Of a stretch of 51,138 nt of DNA, positions 19,957-27,972 are shown piece by piece. The stretch lies in contig JACDEE010000020.1 in NCBI GenBank assembly GCA_013816585.1, positions 1 through 51,138 of the forward strand. Reading direction: 5' to 3'. The stretch is from Sphingosinicella sp. (GTDB lineage Bacteria; Pseudomonadota; Alphaproteobacteria; Sphingomonadales; Sphingomonadaceae). Position numbers and translations under genes: made by a program. Below the pieces are notes generated by a model. It was given only the letters and a program-made list of their open reading frames with translations. It had not been told where the DNA came from and ran no database searches. Within the stretch, counting starts at the first letter, position 1. Each line of letters opens with the position of its first letter.

Positions 19957-21252
19957 CTAGCGCTCGTCCTTGTGGATCTTGCCGTTCCGCATCACGAACC
20001 CGACGCGCTTCAACGTCGTCACGTCGCTCAGCGGGTCTCCGGCCACGGCGATGATGTCTGCCGCTTTTCCTGGCTCCAGGGATCCGATTTCGGCGGAAAG
20101 GCCGAGCAGGTCCGCCGCGTTGACCGTTGCAGCCTGGATTGCGGCCGCGGGCGTCATGCCATGCTTCACCATCAATTCGAACTCGTCGGCATTGCGTCCA
20201 TGCTTGGATACGCCTGCGTCGGTACCGAAGGCGATCTTCACGCCAGCGGGAACCGCTTTTTGCAGCGCTTTTCCGGTGACCCCGATCCGCCAGTCTATCT
20301 TGGCGCGTACATCGGGTGGATAGGCGTCGGGATTGGCCGCGATACGCTCAAGATACCCGTTCACGGTAGAAAGCGTCGGGACGTAATAAGCCCCGCTTTG
20401 TTTGAACAGGCGAATATTTTCTTCGTCCATCAACGTACCATGCTCGATAGAATCGGCGCCCGCGCGAAGCGCGACCGAGACTCCGTCCGCACCATGCGCA
20501 TGCACCGCGACTTTCTTGCCGTAGAGATGGGCGGTCTCGACAATCGCTTTGGCTTCGTCGTCGAACATCTGCTTGCCAAGACCCGCGCCGATGCGGCTGT
20601 TGACTCCGCCCGTGGTGGCGATCTTGATCACGTCCGCGCCGCGCCCGATCTGGCGCCGTACCGCCTTGCGGCATTCATCCGCCCCATCGCACAGATTGCC
20701 GTGCGGAATGGAATCGTGAAGCTCGTCGCGTATGCCCAGCCGGCTGTCCATATGACCTGAGGTCGTCGAGATGGACTGCCCCGCATCGACGATGCGCGGA
20801 CCCTCGACCCAACCGCGCTCGATCGCGTCTCGAAGCGCAAGCGTTGCCCCGTCGTCACCAAGATTGCGGACGGTGGTGAAGCCCGCATTCAGTGTCTTTC
20901 CGGCATTCCACAGCGCTTCGTAGGCACCTAATTGGGCACTTTCGGTGAAACCGGCGATCAGCCCTTCATTGCCCGCGCGATCGGAGCTTAGATGAACATG
21001 ACTGTCGATCAGGCCCGGAAGCACGAAGCGGTTGGACAGATCGATTACCGCGGCTCCGGCGGGAGTGACGAACCCGTCCTGCACCGCCTCGATTCTCCCC
21101 GCGCGTACGATGACGCTGGCGTTGCGCCGCGGCGCGCGGCCGGGGCGGTCCAGCAAGGTGCCGGCATGGATGACGGTAAAGCCGCTTTCCGGGCGCTGGG
21201 CCGCGGCAGGCGTGGAAAAAGCCAGCAGAGCCAAGGTGGTAATCAGGCGCAT
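19957..21252 (-). CDS. Secreted metal-dependent amidohydrolase (Xaa-Pro/Xaa-Arg dipeptidase-like)
   Basis: A 431-residue member of the amidohydrolase superfamily (imidazolonepropionase/prolidase-like group) with a clear Sec signal peptide, cleaved after about residue 19 (FSTPAAAQ). The two-metal site is complete: H85 and H87 (DSHVH), the bridging lysine in [11 protein letters not shown], histidines in VAVHAHG and SIEHGT, and the aspartate in FGTDAG. Related alphaproteobacterial enzymes hydrolyse dipeptides with C-terminal Pro, Arg or Lys. In this operon it may release small peptides or 5-oxoprolyl units in the periplasm for import. First gene of the operon, with a GGGGAAG ribosome site and a start divergent from purT. 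Confidence 0.87.
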   Translation of the reverse strand: MRLITTLALLAFSTPAAAQRPESGFTVIHAGTLLDRPGRAPRRNASVIVRAGRIEAVQDGFVTPAGAAVIDLSNRFVLPGLIDSHVHLSSDRAGNEGLIAGFTESAQLGAYEALWNAGKTLNAGFTTVRNLGDDGATLALRDAIERGWVEGPRIVDAGQSISTTSGHMDSRLGIRDELHDSIPHGNLCDGADECRKAVRRQIGRGADVIKIATTGGVNSRIGAGLGKQMFDDEAKAIVETAHLYGKKVAVHAHGADGVSVALRAGADSIEHGTLMDEENIRLFKQSGAYYVPTLSTVNGYLERIAANPDAYPPDVRAKIDWRIGVTGKALQKAVPAGVKIAFGTDAGVSKHGRNADEFELMVKHGMTPAAAIQAATVNAADLLGLSAEIGSLEPGKAADIIAVAGDPLSDVTTLKRVGFVMRNGKIHKDER

Positions 21253-21308
21253 TCATCTTCCCCTTTTCCCGACGATAGCCGCCGTCCCGGCTTCTGTCAG
21301 CTGGGGTC

Positions 21309-21337
21309 TTGAGCCGGACGAGCGCGGCGACTAGCGA
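21309..21337 (+). promoter_or_regulatory. Candidate purT promoter, possibly giving a leaderless mRNA
   Basis: TTGAGC (21309-21314), a 17-nt spacer and TAGCGA (21332-21337) are the best promoter-like pair in the 91-nt divergent gap. Normal spacing from the -10 puts the first transcribed base at about 21344, which is the A of the purT ATG. No Shine-Dalgarno sequence lies before that ATG. Confidence 0.4.
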
Positions 21338-21343
21338 AGCATT

Positions 21344-22504
21344 ATGACCTTCACCGCGAAAATCCTCCTGCTCGGCGCAGGCGAGCTGGGCAAGGAATTC
21401 ACCATCTCCGCCAAACGGCTCGGCGCCTATGTGGTGGCCTGCGATTCCTATGCAGACGCGCCGGCCATGCAAGTAGCTGACGCGCATGAGATTTTCTCGA
21501 TGCTCGATGAAGATTTGCTGCGACAGGCGGTGGCACGGCATCAGCCCGATTTCATCGTTCCAGAGATCGAGGCGATCCGCACCGAAATGCTGCAGCAGCT
21601 GGAGGATGAAGGGCATCGAATCGTGCCCTCCGCCCGCGCCGCTCAGATGACGATGAACCGGGACAGCATTCGCGACCTTGCCGCTGGCGAGCTGGGCCTT
21701 CGCACCTCGCTTTACCGTTTCGCCGGAAGCCTGGACGAGGTGATTGCGGGGGCGGAGCATTGCGGCCTTCCCTGCGTGCTGAAGCCGGTAATGTCCTCGT
21801 CGGGCAAGGGCCAGACGCTGGTCCGCACCGCCGGCGAGCTGGAGCAAGCCTGGAAACATGCCGTGGCCAATATGCGCGGCGACCGCCCACGGGTTATCGT
21901 CGAACAGTTTATCGACTTCGATTATGAAATCACCTTGCTCACGATTCGGACCAGGGAGGGCGTCAAATTCTGTCCCCCGATTGGGCACCGGCAGGAGAAG
22001 GGCGATTACCGCGAAAGCTGGCAGCCCACGCCTATGTCAGCCAAAGCGCTCGCGGATGCGCAGGAAATGGCAGCGAGGATAGTCGATAATCTGGGCGGAT
22101 ACGGCATTTTCGGCGTCGAATATTTCGTGTCGGGCGACGACGTGATCTTTTCGGAACTATCCCCTCGTCCGCACGACACGGGAATGGTCACGCTCGTCTC
22201 GCAGGATCTCAGCGAGTTCGATCTCCACGCTCGCGCCATTCTCGGCCTGCCGATCCCCGATATCCAATTGCGGGCGCCGTCCGCATCGGCCGTCATTCTG
22301 GCGGATCGTGAATCGTCGAACTTCACGATCTCCGGCCTGGCCGAAGCATTGGGCGAAGCTGATGACATACGCGTCTTCGGCAAACCGGTGACTCGGCCCA
22401 ATCGCCGAATGGCAGTCGCGCTCGCAACTGGGCTGGATGTGAGCGAAGCGCGCCGGCGCGCGATGAGCGCTGCGGCGAAGGTTACCATTTCTTATCTCGA
22501 TTGA
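21344..22504 (+). CDS. purT: Formate-dependent phosphoribosylglycinamide formyltransferase
   Basis: A 386-residue ATP-grasp enzyme that makes formyl-GAR from GAR, formate and ATP in purine synthesis, as an alternative to the folate-dependent PurN. Matching motifs are the N-terminal LLLGAGELGKE, the GAR-binding EIEAIRTE, the ATP-grasp loop KPVMSSSGKGQ, EQFIDFDYEITLL and the metal-binding end ELSPRPHDTGMVTL. Length is normal for PurT. There is no good ribosome site, and the likely transcript begins at or near the ATG. A NIPSNAP gene follows 29 nt later on the same strand. Confidence 0.95.
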   Translation: MTFTAKILLLGAGELGKEFTISAKRLGAYVVACDSYADAPAMQVADAHEIFSMLDEDLLRQAVARHQPDFIVPEIEAIRTEMLQQLEDEGHRIVPSARAAQMTMNRDSIRDLAAGELGLRTSLYRFAGSLDEVIAGAEHCGLPCVLKPVMSSSGKGQTLVRTAGELEQAWKHAVANMRGDRPRVIVEQFIDFDYEITLLTIRTREGVKFCPPIGHRQEKGDYRESWQPTPMSAKALADAQEMAARIVDNLGGYGIFGVEYFVSGDDVIFSELSPRPHDTGMVTLVSQDLSEFDLHARAILGLPIPDIQLRAPSASAVILADRESSNFTISGLAEALGEADDIRVFGKPVTRPNRRMAVALATGLDVSEARRRAMSAAAKVTISYLD

Positions 22505-22533
22505 GTTTACGGCGCGAACGCCAGGGAGAGCCG

Positions 22534-22887
22534 ATGAATCATTGTGTCGAAATACGAAGCTATGAATTGCATGCCGGCAGGCAGGCGGAGTTCGAGCAGC
22601 TATTCACGCGGCAGGTCGGGCCTATGATGCGGGAATGGCGCATCGACGTAATATATGCGGGCGTCTCGTTGCACGAAGAAGACACGTTCGTGCTCATCCG
22701 CGCTTATCCGAACGTCGCCGAGCGGCAGGCTTCGCAGGAGGCGTTTTACGGCAGCAGCCAATGGCGCGAAGGGCCGCGCGGGGCGGTCCTTGCGGCCATC
22801 GCCTCTTTCACCTCCGCCGTGATTGAAGTGGGCGACCAGACGCTGGCCGCGATGCGGGCGGATCTGGCGCCATCCAACTTCGCCTGA
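22534..22887 (+). CDS. NIPSNAP-family protein
   Basis: A 117-residue protein with the NIPSNAP ferredoxin-like fold: CVEIRSYELHAGRQAEFEQLF at the N-terminus and EEDTFVLIRAYPNVAERQASQEAFYGSSQW in the middle. Bacterial members are small cytoplasmic proteins without a settled function. The frame opens at a TTG at 22501, but the ATG at 22534 follows GGGAG and begins exactly at the domain. It is likely co-transcribed with purT. Confidence 0.82.
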   Translation: MNHCVEIRSYELHAGRQAEFEQLFTRQVGPMMREWRIDVIYAGVSLHEEDTFVLIRAYPNVAERQASQEAFYGSSQWREGPRGAVLAAIASFTSAVIEVGDQTLAAMRADLAPSNFA

Positions 22888-22905
22888 GATCGAACCGGTT
22901 CGCTG

Positions 22906-23403
22906 CTAAAATCCGATCCTCAGCCCCAAAGCCATATAATCCTTGCCCAGATTGCCCTTGAGCTTCGCCATGGGGAAGATCGGCATTGCGACCGTGGCAT
23001 AAGGACTGGTGTCGCCTTTGGCGACGCGTAGTCCCAGGCCCGCTTCGGCGATGAGGGGAATGGCGTAGGTGGCCTCGACGCGCCCAATCAGGCGAATGTC
23101 GGCATTTTCACATCTGAGGTCGTGATCGACATCGCCATCCTCGGTATCGCGGCAGCGTGTTCCACCCGTGGGATCGGGTTCCTCCAGATAGCGATCTTCG
23201 TCGCTTCGGGTGGCGAAAGCGCCGATCGACGGGGTGACCGCAAAGCCGAGAATACCCATCCTGTAGCCGATCGTTCCCTCTACGCCCCATTGATCCGCCA
23301 CGCGCGCGCCAGCAGCATCCAGGACCAGCCCCTGCGCGCATGCTCCTTGTGATGCCGCCAGCATGATCGCTCCGACTATGGCAAACATGCTCAAATTCTT
23401 CAT
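22906..23403 (-). CDS. Exported hypothetical protein, probable small outer-membrane barrel
   Basis: A 165-residue protein with a Sec signal peptide (MKNLSMFAIVGAIMLAASQGACAQ, cleaved near residue 24) and alternating hydrophobic strands, such as VEGTIGYRMGILGFAVTPSIGAF and YMALGLRIGF. It ends in phenylalanine, the usual outer-membrane insertion signal of beta-barrel proteins. An acidic stretch with two cysteines (CRDTEDGDVDHDLRC) in the middle may be an extracellular loop closed by a disulphide. Its size suits a six- or eight-strand barrel. No family was recognised. It diverges from the response-regulator operon across a 276-nt gap. Confidence 0.7.
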   Translation of the reverse strand: MKNLSMFAIVGAIMLAASQGACAQGLVLDAAGARVADQWGVEGTIGYRMGILGFAVTPSIGAFATRSDEDRYLEEPDPTGGTRCRDTEDGDVDHDLRCENADIRLIGRVEATYAIPLIAEAGLGLRVAKGDTSPYATVAMPIFPMAKLKGNLGKDYMALGLRIGF

Positions 23404-23636
23404 TTTCTTACTCCCGCCAGATACTTGCTGTCGTTGCGCCCGGACATAAATTGGATTGAGCGCCGGTTCGCGGCATTAAAGGCTTTTTGTCGAAAGGCAC
23501 GCAGGGCAGCTTTCCTGGGCGGAAACGAAAGTGCGAAAATGCCGATCTCGAGAAACCATCCTCCCTTTCGTTCGCTTTCCGTAAGGTCAGATCGCAGCCA
23601 AATGCTCCCGCGGAAAGGATTTGCCTCGAAATCTTA

Positions 23637-23663
23637 GGAACCCGCTTGACCTTTCCAATCGTT
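23637..23663 (+). promoter_or_regulatory. Possible EcfG (general stress sigma) promoter
   Basis: GGAACC (23637-23642) and CGTT (23660-23663) resemble the alphaproteobacterial EcfG pattern GGAAC-N16/17-CGTT, but the spacer here is 17 nt after GGAACC (18 after GGAAC), one longer than the usual range. The CGTT ends 16 nt before the response-regulator ATG, leaving a very short leader that contains GGGAGAG. This is a candidate only. Confidence 0.35.
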
Positions 23664-23679
23664 ACGGCACGGGAGAGAT

Positions 23680-24057
23680 ATGACTGAGCGTAAGACTATC
23701 CTTGTTTGTGACGATGATCCACTTCTTGTGGACTTGCTCGAATATCGGCTGTCAAGCCGCGGTTATGGCGTCGCCGTGACGCGCGATGGGGGCGAAGGAC
23801 TGGCGTGGCTTAAGGAGAACAGGCCGGACGCCATCATCCTTGACGCAATGATGCCGGTCATCGATGGATATGAAGTGCTCCGGCACATTCGCGAAAATCC
23901 TGAAACCGCGGATATCCCCGTCATTATGTTGACGGCGCGCAAGCAGGAACGTGATATCGTTGGCGCGCTCGAACTCGGGGCCAATGACTATATGGTCAAG
24001 CCGTTCATCCCTGAGGAGCTGGCAGCACGATTATCTCGCCTTCTCGAAGGAAAATGA
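23680..24057 (+). CDS. Single-domain response regulator
   Basis: A 125-residue stand-alone receiver domain of CheY/DivK size with no output domain. The acidic pocket is DDD at 11-13, the phospho-acceptor is D55 (IILDAMMPV), the switch threonine is T85 (MLTAR) and the conserved lysine is K107 (VKPF). All the residues needed for phosphorylation are there. No histidine kinase is in the window, so the donor is unknown. It is the first gene of a four-gene operon, and its stop overlaps the next start (ATGATGA). It would signal by protein-protein contact, and the obvious partners are the HEAT-repeat protein and the glycosyltransferase encoded downstream. Confidence 0.92.
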   Translation: MTERKTILVCDDDPLLVDLLEYRLSSRGYGVAVTRDGGEGLAWLKENRPDAIILDAMMPVIDGYEVLRHIRENPETADIPVIMLTARKQERDIVGALELGANDYMVKPFIPEELAARLSRLLEGK

Positions 24058-25154
24058 TGAGGATACTAACCGCCTGCCTGTTTCTCGCCACGGGAACGCC
24101 CCTGGCGGCCCAAACGGTCGAGGATCGATATCAGGCAGCCGTGCAGGCACGCCTGGGCGGCGATAGCGCGGGGGCTGTGCGGTTGCTGAACGCGCTGGTC
24201 GCTGACGAGCCACGCAACGCGGACGCGCAATTGCAGCTGGGCCTGGCCCAGCTTTCATTAGGGGCCTTGGGCGAGGCCGAAGCCGCATTTCGCCGCACGC
24301 TCTCCATCGCCCCCGATTATGCCGACGCACGGATCGGCCTTGCGAGAGTCGCGCAGCGCCGGGGCGATCTGAAAGGCGCCCGAGCAGAGCTAGATTCGGT
24401 CGACCTGGCCAATATCGAGGCGGCCGAAATGCGCCGGCAACTGAATCCCGCCCAGGAAAAGCCTGGCTATCGATGGCGGGCCGATCTGGATGGAGGCTAT
24501 AGCCGGCTCAGCGGTCCCCAGCCTGATTGGAAGGAAGCGTCGGCCCGGCTCGCTTATATCGTTTCGCCGGGCACCGAAGTCAGTGCCGGCGCAGAATTTG
24601 CGCGCCGATTTAACAGGGACGATATTTTTGGAGAAATCCGCCTCGATCGCCGCGTGTCGCCGGGGACGAGCTTCAATGTCCGCGCGGGTGGCACGCCCAA
24701 TGCCGATTTCAGGCCGAAATGGCAAATAGGGGCCGGGGCAGACTTCCGGCTGGCGCCGGGCCCCCGCGCCACCGTGCTGACCATCGATGCGGCGCAAGCG
24801 CGCTATCGGTCAGGCGATATCCAGACGCTGACGCCAGGTATCGATCAATATATGGCAGGCGGCCGCGTTTGGCTGAGCGCGAGGTGGATCAACATCTTCC
24901 AGGATGGAGATCATCAGGATGGTTGGCTTGGACGAGCCACCTTTCAGGCGAATGAGAAGCTTCGACTATTTGCCGGGGCCGCAGACGCGCCAGACACGGA
25001 CGAGGGGGTGGTCGTCGAGACTTTCGGTGTGTTCGGCGGCGTCAGCTACGACGTCAGCGACCGGATGAACATTCGCGCCTCGCTCGCCCACGAAGATCGA
25101 AAAACCGGTGCCGACCGCCTCAATTTCGGGCTTGGAGCAGGCTGGAAGTTTTGA
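24054..25154 (+). CDS. TPR plus YaiO-type outer-membrane beta-barrel protein
   Basis: A 366-residue exported protein. It has a signal peptide (residues 1-19, ending PLAAQ), then two to three TPR units at about 22-115 (ADAQLQLGLAQLSLGALGEAEAAF and the following repeat), then a barrel domain of the YaiO family from about 140 to the C-terminal GLGAGWKF. The TPR-then-barrel layout recalls PgaA, AlgK/AlgE and BcsC, which carry exopolysaccharide across the outer membrane, although this barrel is smaller (about 225 residues). E. coli yaiO also neighbours a family 2 glycosyltransferase gene. ATG 24054 overlaps the regulator stop. Its proposed role is an outer-membrane export channel or anchor. Confidence 0.85.
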   Translation: MMRILTACLFLATGTPLAAQTVEDRYQAAVQARLGGDSAGAVRLLNALVADEPRNADAQLQLGLAQLSLGALGEAEAAFRRTLSIAPDYADARIGLARVAQRRGDLKGARAELDSVDLANIEAAEMRRQLNPAQEKPGYRWRADLDGGYSRLSGPQPDWKEASARLAYIVSPGTEVSAGAEFARRFNRDDIFGEIRLDRRVSPGTSFNVRAGGTPNADFRPKWQIGAGADFRLAPGPRATVLTIDAAQARYRSGDIQTLTPGIDQYMAGGRVWLSARWINIFQDGDHQDGWLGRATFQANEKLRLFAGAADAPDTDEGVVVETFGVFGGVSYDVSDRMNIRASLAHEDRKTGADRLNFGLGAGWKF

Positions 25155-26191
25155 GCGCGCTCGGCGAGCTATGGCTTGTGTCGCTAGTGCTTTCCGCCGT
25201 GGCGGTCCTGATAATGATGGGTCTCGTCATCGCCCGCTGGATCGGCGTCAGGCGAGGGCGCTCCCGCGAGGCCGAAAGGCGGCGACTGATTCCGCTACTG
25301 CTCGGCATCGAGCGGAGCGGAGGCGATTACGGCCAGGTCGAAAAGGCGGCTGACCTACTCGCGGATCTAGCCACCGAATTGATCGAAATGGTCCGGGGAG
25401 AAGACAAGGAGGCTTTCATCGAAAGCGCGACTCGTCTGGGGGTGCCGGAAAGGCTCCAGCACCGACTGGATCGCGGATCGCCGCGAGTGCGCCTCGCGGC
25501 GGCCGAAGCGCTTGGTTTTTTCGAGGACGAAAAATCGATCGCCAGGCTGCGGGGAGCCCTGGACGATCCGAACCCCGACGTGCGGCTGGCCGCCGCAATA
25601 TCCCTTGCATCGGCGGGCCATGCCCCCCCAGCCGTCGAGCTGGTCGAGAAATTGGGAATAGGGACTCGCGAGAATTCGGCGCTGGTCGTGGGATTGTTTC
25701 GGGACATCGCCGTCAAACACCCCGACGAAATCAGGGGGCTGATCGAAAGCGAGCAGGTCAATGGGCGCGTAAAGGCTGCGGCGATAGAGGCCTTGTCCGC
25801 CTCGGGTGATTATTCGCTCGTGCCTCTGGTCGCCAATCTGGTGCTGGCGGCGGATCCCGATGCGGAGGAATTGCCGCGATACTTGCGCGCGCTGGGCGAT
25901 TTCGGCCATCCGGCTGCCGCCCGGGCCGTCCATCATGCCCTGGGAAGCAAGCTTTGGTGGGTTAGGTCCGCCGCCGCCGAAGCGGCGGGTCGGATCGGTC
26001 TTAACGATGTCGCCGAACGGCTTCGAACCCTCCTGTCCGACCCTGTCTGGTGGGTCAGGTTTCGCGCCGCCGAGGCACTGATTCGCCTTGGCGACGAGGG
26101 ACGCGAATTGCTGATCGCAACCGCCGAAAGCGGATCCGAGCCGGCCTGCTCCGCCGCCCGTCTTACCTTGGCCGAGCGGGGTCTGGTGTGA
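25151..26191 (+). CDS. Membrane-anchored HEAT-repeat protein
   Basis: A 346-residue protein with one N-terminal transmembrane segment (about 5-30, LWLVSLVLSAVAVLIMMGLVIA) followed by a basic stretch (RWIGVRRGRSREAERRR). That puts the long C-terminal part in the cytoplasm by the positive-inside rule. Residues 110-340 are HEAT/PBS-lyase-type helical repeats, including SPRVRLAAAEALGFF, NPDVRLAAAISLASAG, WWVRSAAAEAAGRIG and WWVRFRAAEALIRLG. Such repeats are protein-docking scaffolds. It starts with a TTG that overlaps the previous stop by 4 nt (TTGA), and its end overlaps the glycosyltransferase start (GTGA). It may link the response regulator to the synthase at the inner membrane. Confidence 0.85.
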   Translation: MSALGELWLVSLVLSAVAVLIMMGLVIARWIGVRRGRSREAERRRLIPLLLGIERSGGDYGQVEKAADLLADLATELIEMVRGEDKEAFIESATRLGVPERLQHRLDRGSPRVRLAAAEALGFFEDEKSIARLRGALDDPNPDVRLAAAISLASAGHAPPAVELVEKLGIGTRENSALVVGLFRDIAVKHPDEIRGLIESEQVNGRVKAAAIEALSASGDYSLVPLVANLVLAADPDAEELPRYLRALGDFGHPAAARAVHHALGSKLWWVRSAAAEAAGRIGLNDVAERLRTLLSDPVWWVRFRAAEALIRLGDEGRELLIATAESGSEPACSAARLTLAERGLV

Positions 26192-27606
26192 ACGATTGGC
26201 AATCCCTCGCCATCGATGCCGCCTCGGTGGTGGCCTGGATTGTCATCGTCACGGGACTTGCTCAGACGGCATTTTACGTCGTTCAATTGGTCTATGCCGG
26301 AATTGCCCTGGCGGTGCGGCCGCCCGTCGCGCGCGCATCCTTGCTCTGGCGGCGCTATGCCAGCCACACCCCCCCGATCGCCGTCCTGGCCCCGGCTTAC
26401 AATGAGGAGGTGACGATCGTCGAAAGCGTCACTTCGCTATTGGCGCTCCATTATCCCGATTTCGAAGTGATCGTGATCAACGACGGTTCGAAAGACGGAA
26501 CCCTGCGGCAGATGATCGACAGTTTCGGCCTGGCGCAGGTCGAGCGTTTCTATGACCTCAGCGTCCAGCATAATCCGATCCGCGGCCTTTATGCCTCGCC
26601 CAGAATTCCCCGCTTGCTCGTCGTCGACAAGGAGAATGGCGGAAAATCCGACGCTCTAAATGCCGGTATCAATGTAGCGCGCTCCCCCTTATTCTGCTCG
26701 ATCGACGCGGATTCGCTCCTGGAATCGGATGCCCTCCTTCGGGCCGTGCGCCCGTTCGTCGAAGAGCCGACCCTGACGATCGCGGTCGGCGGCACGATCA
26801 GAATCGCCAATGGAAGCACCATCGCCGCCGGGCGGGTGCTGGAGGTAAAGCTGCCGCGCAACTTTCTCGCCCTCGTGCAGATCGTCGAATATCTCCGCGC
26901 CTTCCTGATGGCGCGGCTCGCGCTCAGCCGGATGCAGGTGTTAACCGTCATCTCCGGAGCATTCGGCCTGTTCCGCCGGCAGTTGGTGGTCGAGGTGGGC
27001 GGTTACAGCCACGGTACGGTTGGCGAGGATATGGAGCTGGTGGTGAAGCTCCACCGGCACATGCGCGACAGAAAGCTGCCCTATCGCGTCGATTTCATCC
27101 CCGAGCCCGTCTGTTGGACCGAAGCACCGGACACCTGGACGATCCTCGGGCGGCAGCGCGCCCGTTGGCAGCGCGGCGCCTTGGAAACCTTCTTCAAGCA
27201 TCGCGACATGCTGTTCAACCCGCGCTACGGGCGGATCGGCTTCGTCGGCTTCGGCCAGGTGCTGATCGTGGACGTAGTCGGGCCGATCGTCGAGGTGCTG
27301 GGCTATTTTCTAATGCCATTGCTTTGGGCCGTCGGGCTGCTGGCGGTGGATTATCTGTTCGCCTTCCTGGCCATCACTTTCACCTTCGGGATCTTCGTCA
27401 GCGTGGCGAGCCTCATCCTTGAAGAAGTGGAGCTTCGGCGTTTTGGAAGTGCGCACGACCTGGTCGTCCTGATGCTGATCTCTATCGTAGAAAATTTCGG
27501 ATATCGCCAGATCACCAATTTCTGGCGGCTCCGCGGCTTCTGGGAATTTCTTCGCAAGAAGCAGGGCTGGGGACAAATGACTCGAAAGGGATTCAAGACC
27601 AGCTGA
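26188..27606 (+). CDS. Processive-type family 2 glycosyltransferase (membrane polysaccharide synthase)
   Basis: A 472-residue GT2 protein. An N-terminal transmembrane segment (about 12-45) is followed by a cytoplasmic GT-A domain with the nucleotide-binding loops APAYNEE (68-74) and INDGSKDGT (97-105), DAD at 173-175, the catalytic-base motif GED at 279-281 and QRARW at 323-327. The C-terminal part has several membrane helices (about 345-450). This D, DxD, (T/G)ED, Q(Q/R)xRW set is the signature of processive synthases such as PgaC, hyaluronan and cellulose synthases. The start is a GTG that overlaps the HEAT gene stop; the longer open frame is the HEAT gene out of frame. Sugar and product are unknown. 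Confidence 0.9.
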   Translation: MNDWQSLAIDAASVVAWIVIVTGLAQTAFYVVQLVYAGIALAVRPPVARASLLWRRYASHTPPIAVLAPAYNEEVTIVESVTSLLALHYPDFEVIVINDGSKDGTLRQMIDSFGLAQVERFYDLSVQHNPIRGLYASPRIPRLLVVDKENGGKSDALNAGINVARSPLFCSIDADSLLESDALLRAVRPFVEEPTLTIAVGGTIRIANGSTIAAGRVLEVKLPRNFLALVQIVEYLRAFLMARLALSRMQVLTVISGAFGLFRRQLVVEVGGYSHGTVGEDMELVVKLHRHMRDRKLPYRVDFIPEPVCWTEAPDTWTILGRQRARWQRGALETFFKHRDMLFNPRYGRIGFVGFGQVLIVDVVGPIVEVLGYFLMPLLWAVGLLAVDYLFAFLAITFTFGIFVSVASLILEEVELRRFGSAHDLVVLMLISIVENFGYRQITNFWRLRGFWEFLRKKQGWGQMTRKGFKTS

Positions 27607-27972
27607 CTTGTGGCGGTCGCAGCCACGTTTTGGTACAAGCTACTTTCCTCCCGCGAAGGAACATGAAGTGGCGTTCGACCCGACTTCCCCAGACGAGAGC
27701 AGCGGATCGGAAGACCCACGACCCGTTGCATTCGACCCTTCGAACGTCGGCAAGATCGCGGCCATTTTCCCACCAGCACGTCTCCGGGTACAACTTGGCC
27801 GCCTTCGATTACCAATTCGCGACAACGTGCGGCGAGGACGAAGGCGCCGAGCAGTTAAAGACCGCTGACCAGCATCTCGACCTGTGAAAGGTCGAGCCAT
27901 GCTAAGATCGACCTCTCACGCGAACCGACTTGCGTCAGCGGTGGTTCAGCCTGCGGCCTACATTCTCTGGCC
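27607..27972. other. 366-nt gap with no recognised gene
   Basis: Apart from the hairpin just after the glycosyltransferase stop, nothing could be assigned. Open frames here (for example on the minus strand through 27640-27900) are Arg/Ser/Pro-rich, lack ribosome sites and resemble no family. The 3' part should hold the promoter of the His-tailed protein gene. Confidence 0.6.
27610..27631 (+). terminator. Weak intrinsic terminator after the glycosyltransferase operon
   Basis: GTGGC (27610-27614) pairs with GCCAC (27622-27626) around a 7-nt loop and is followed by GTTTT. It starts 4 nt after the stop codon. The stem is short, so efficiency is doubtful. Confidence 0.4.

Noticed and set aside
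26050-26187. N-terminal extension of the GT2 protein
   Set aside because: It lies inside the HEAT-repeat gene in another frame. The GTG at 26188 gives the normal 4-nt overlap and begins at the membrane helix.
27640-27900. Minus-strand frame of 86 codons in the gap after the GT2 gene
   Set aside because: It is Arg/Ser-rich, has no ribosome site and resembles no family. It is probably non-coding.
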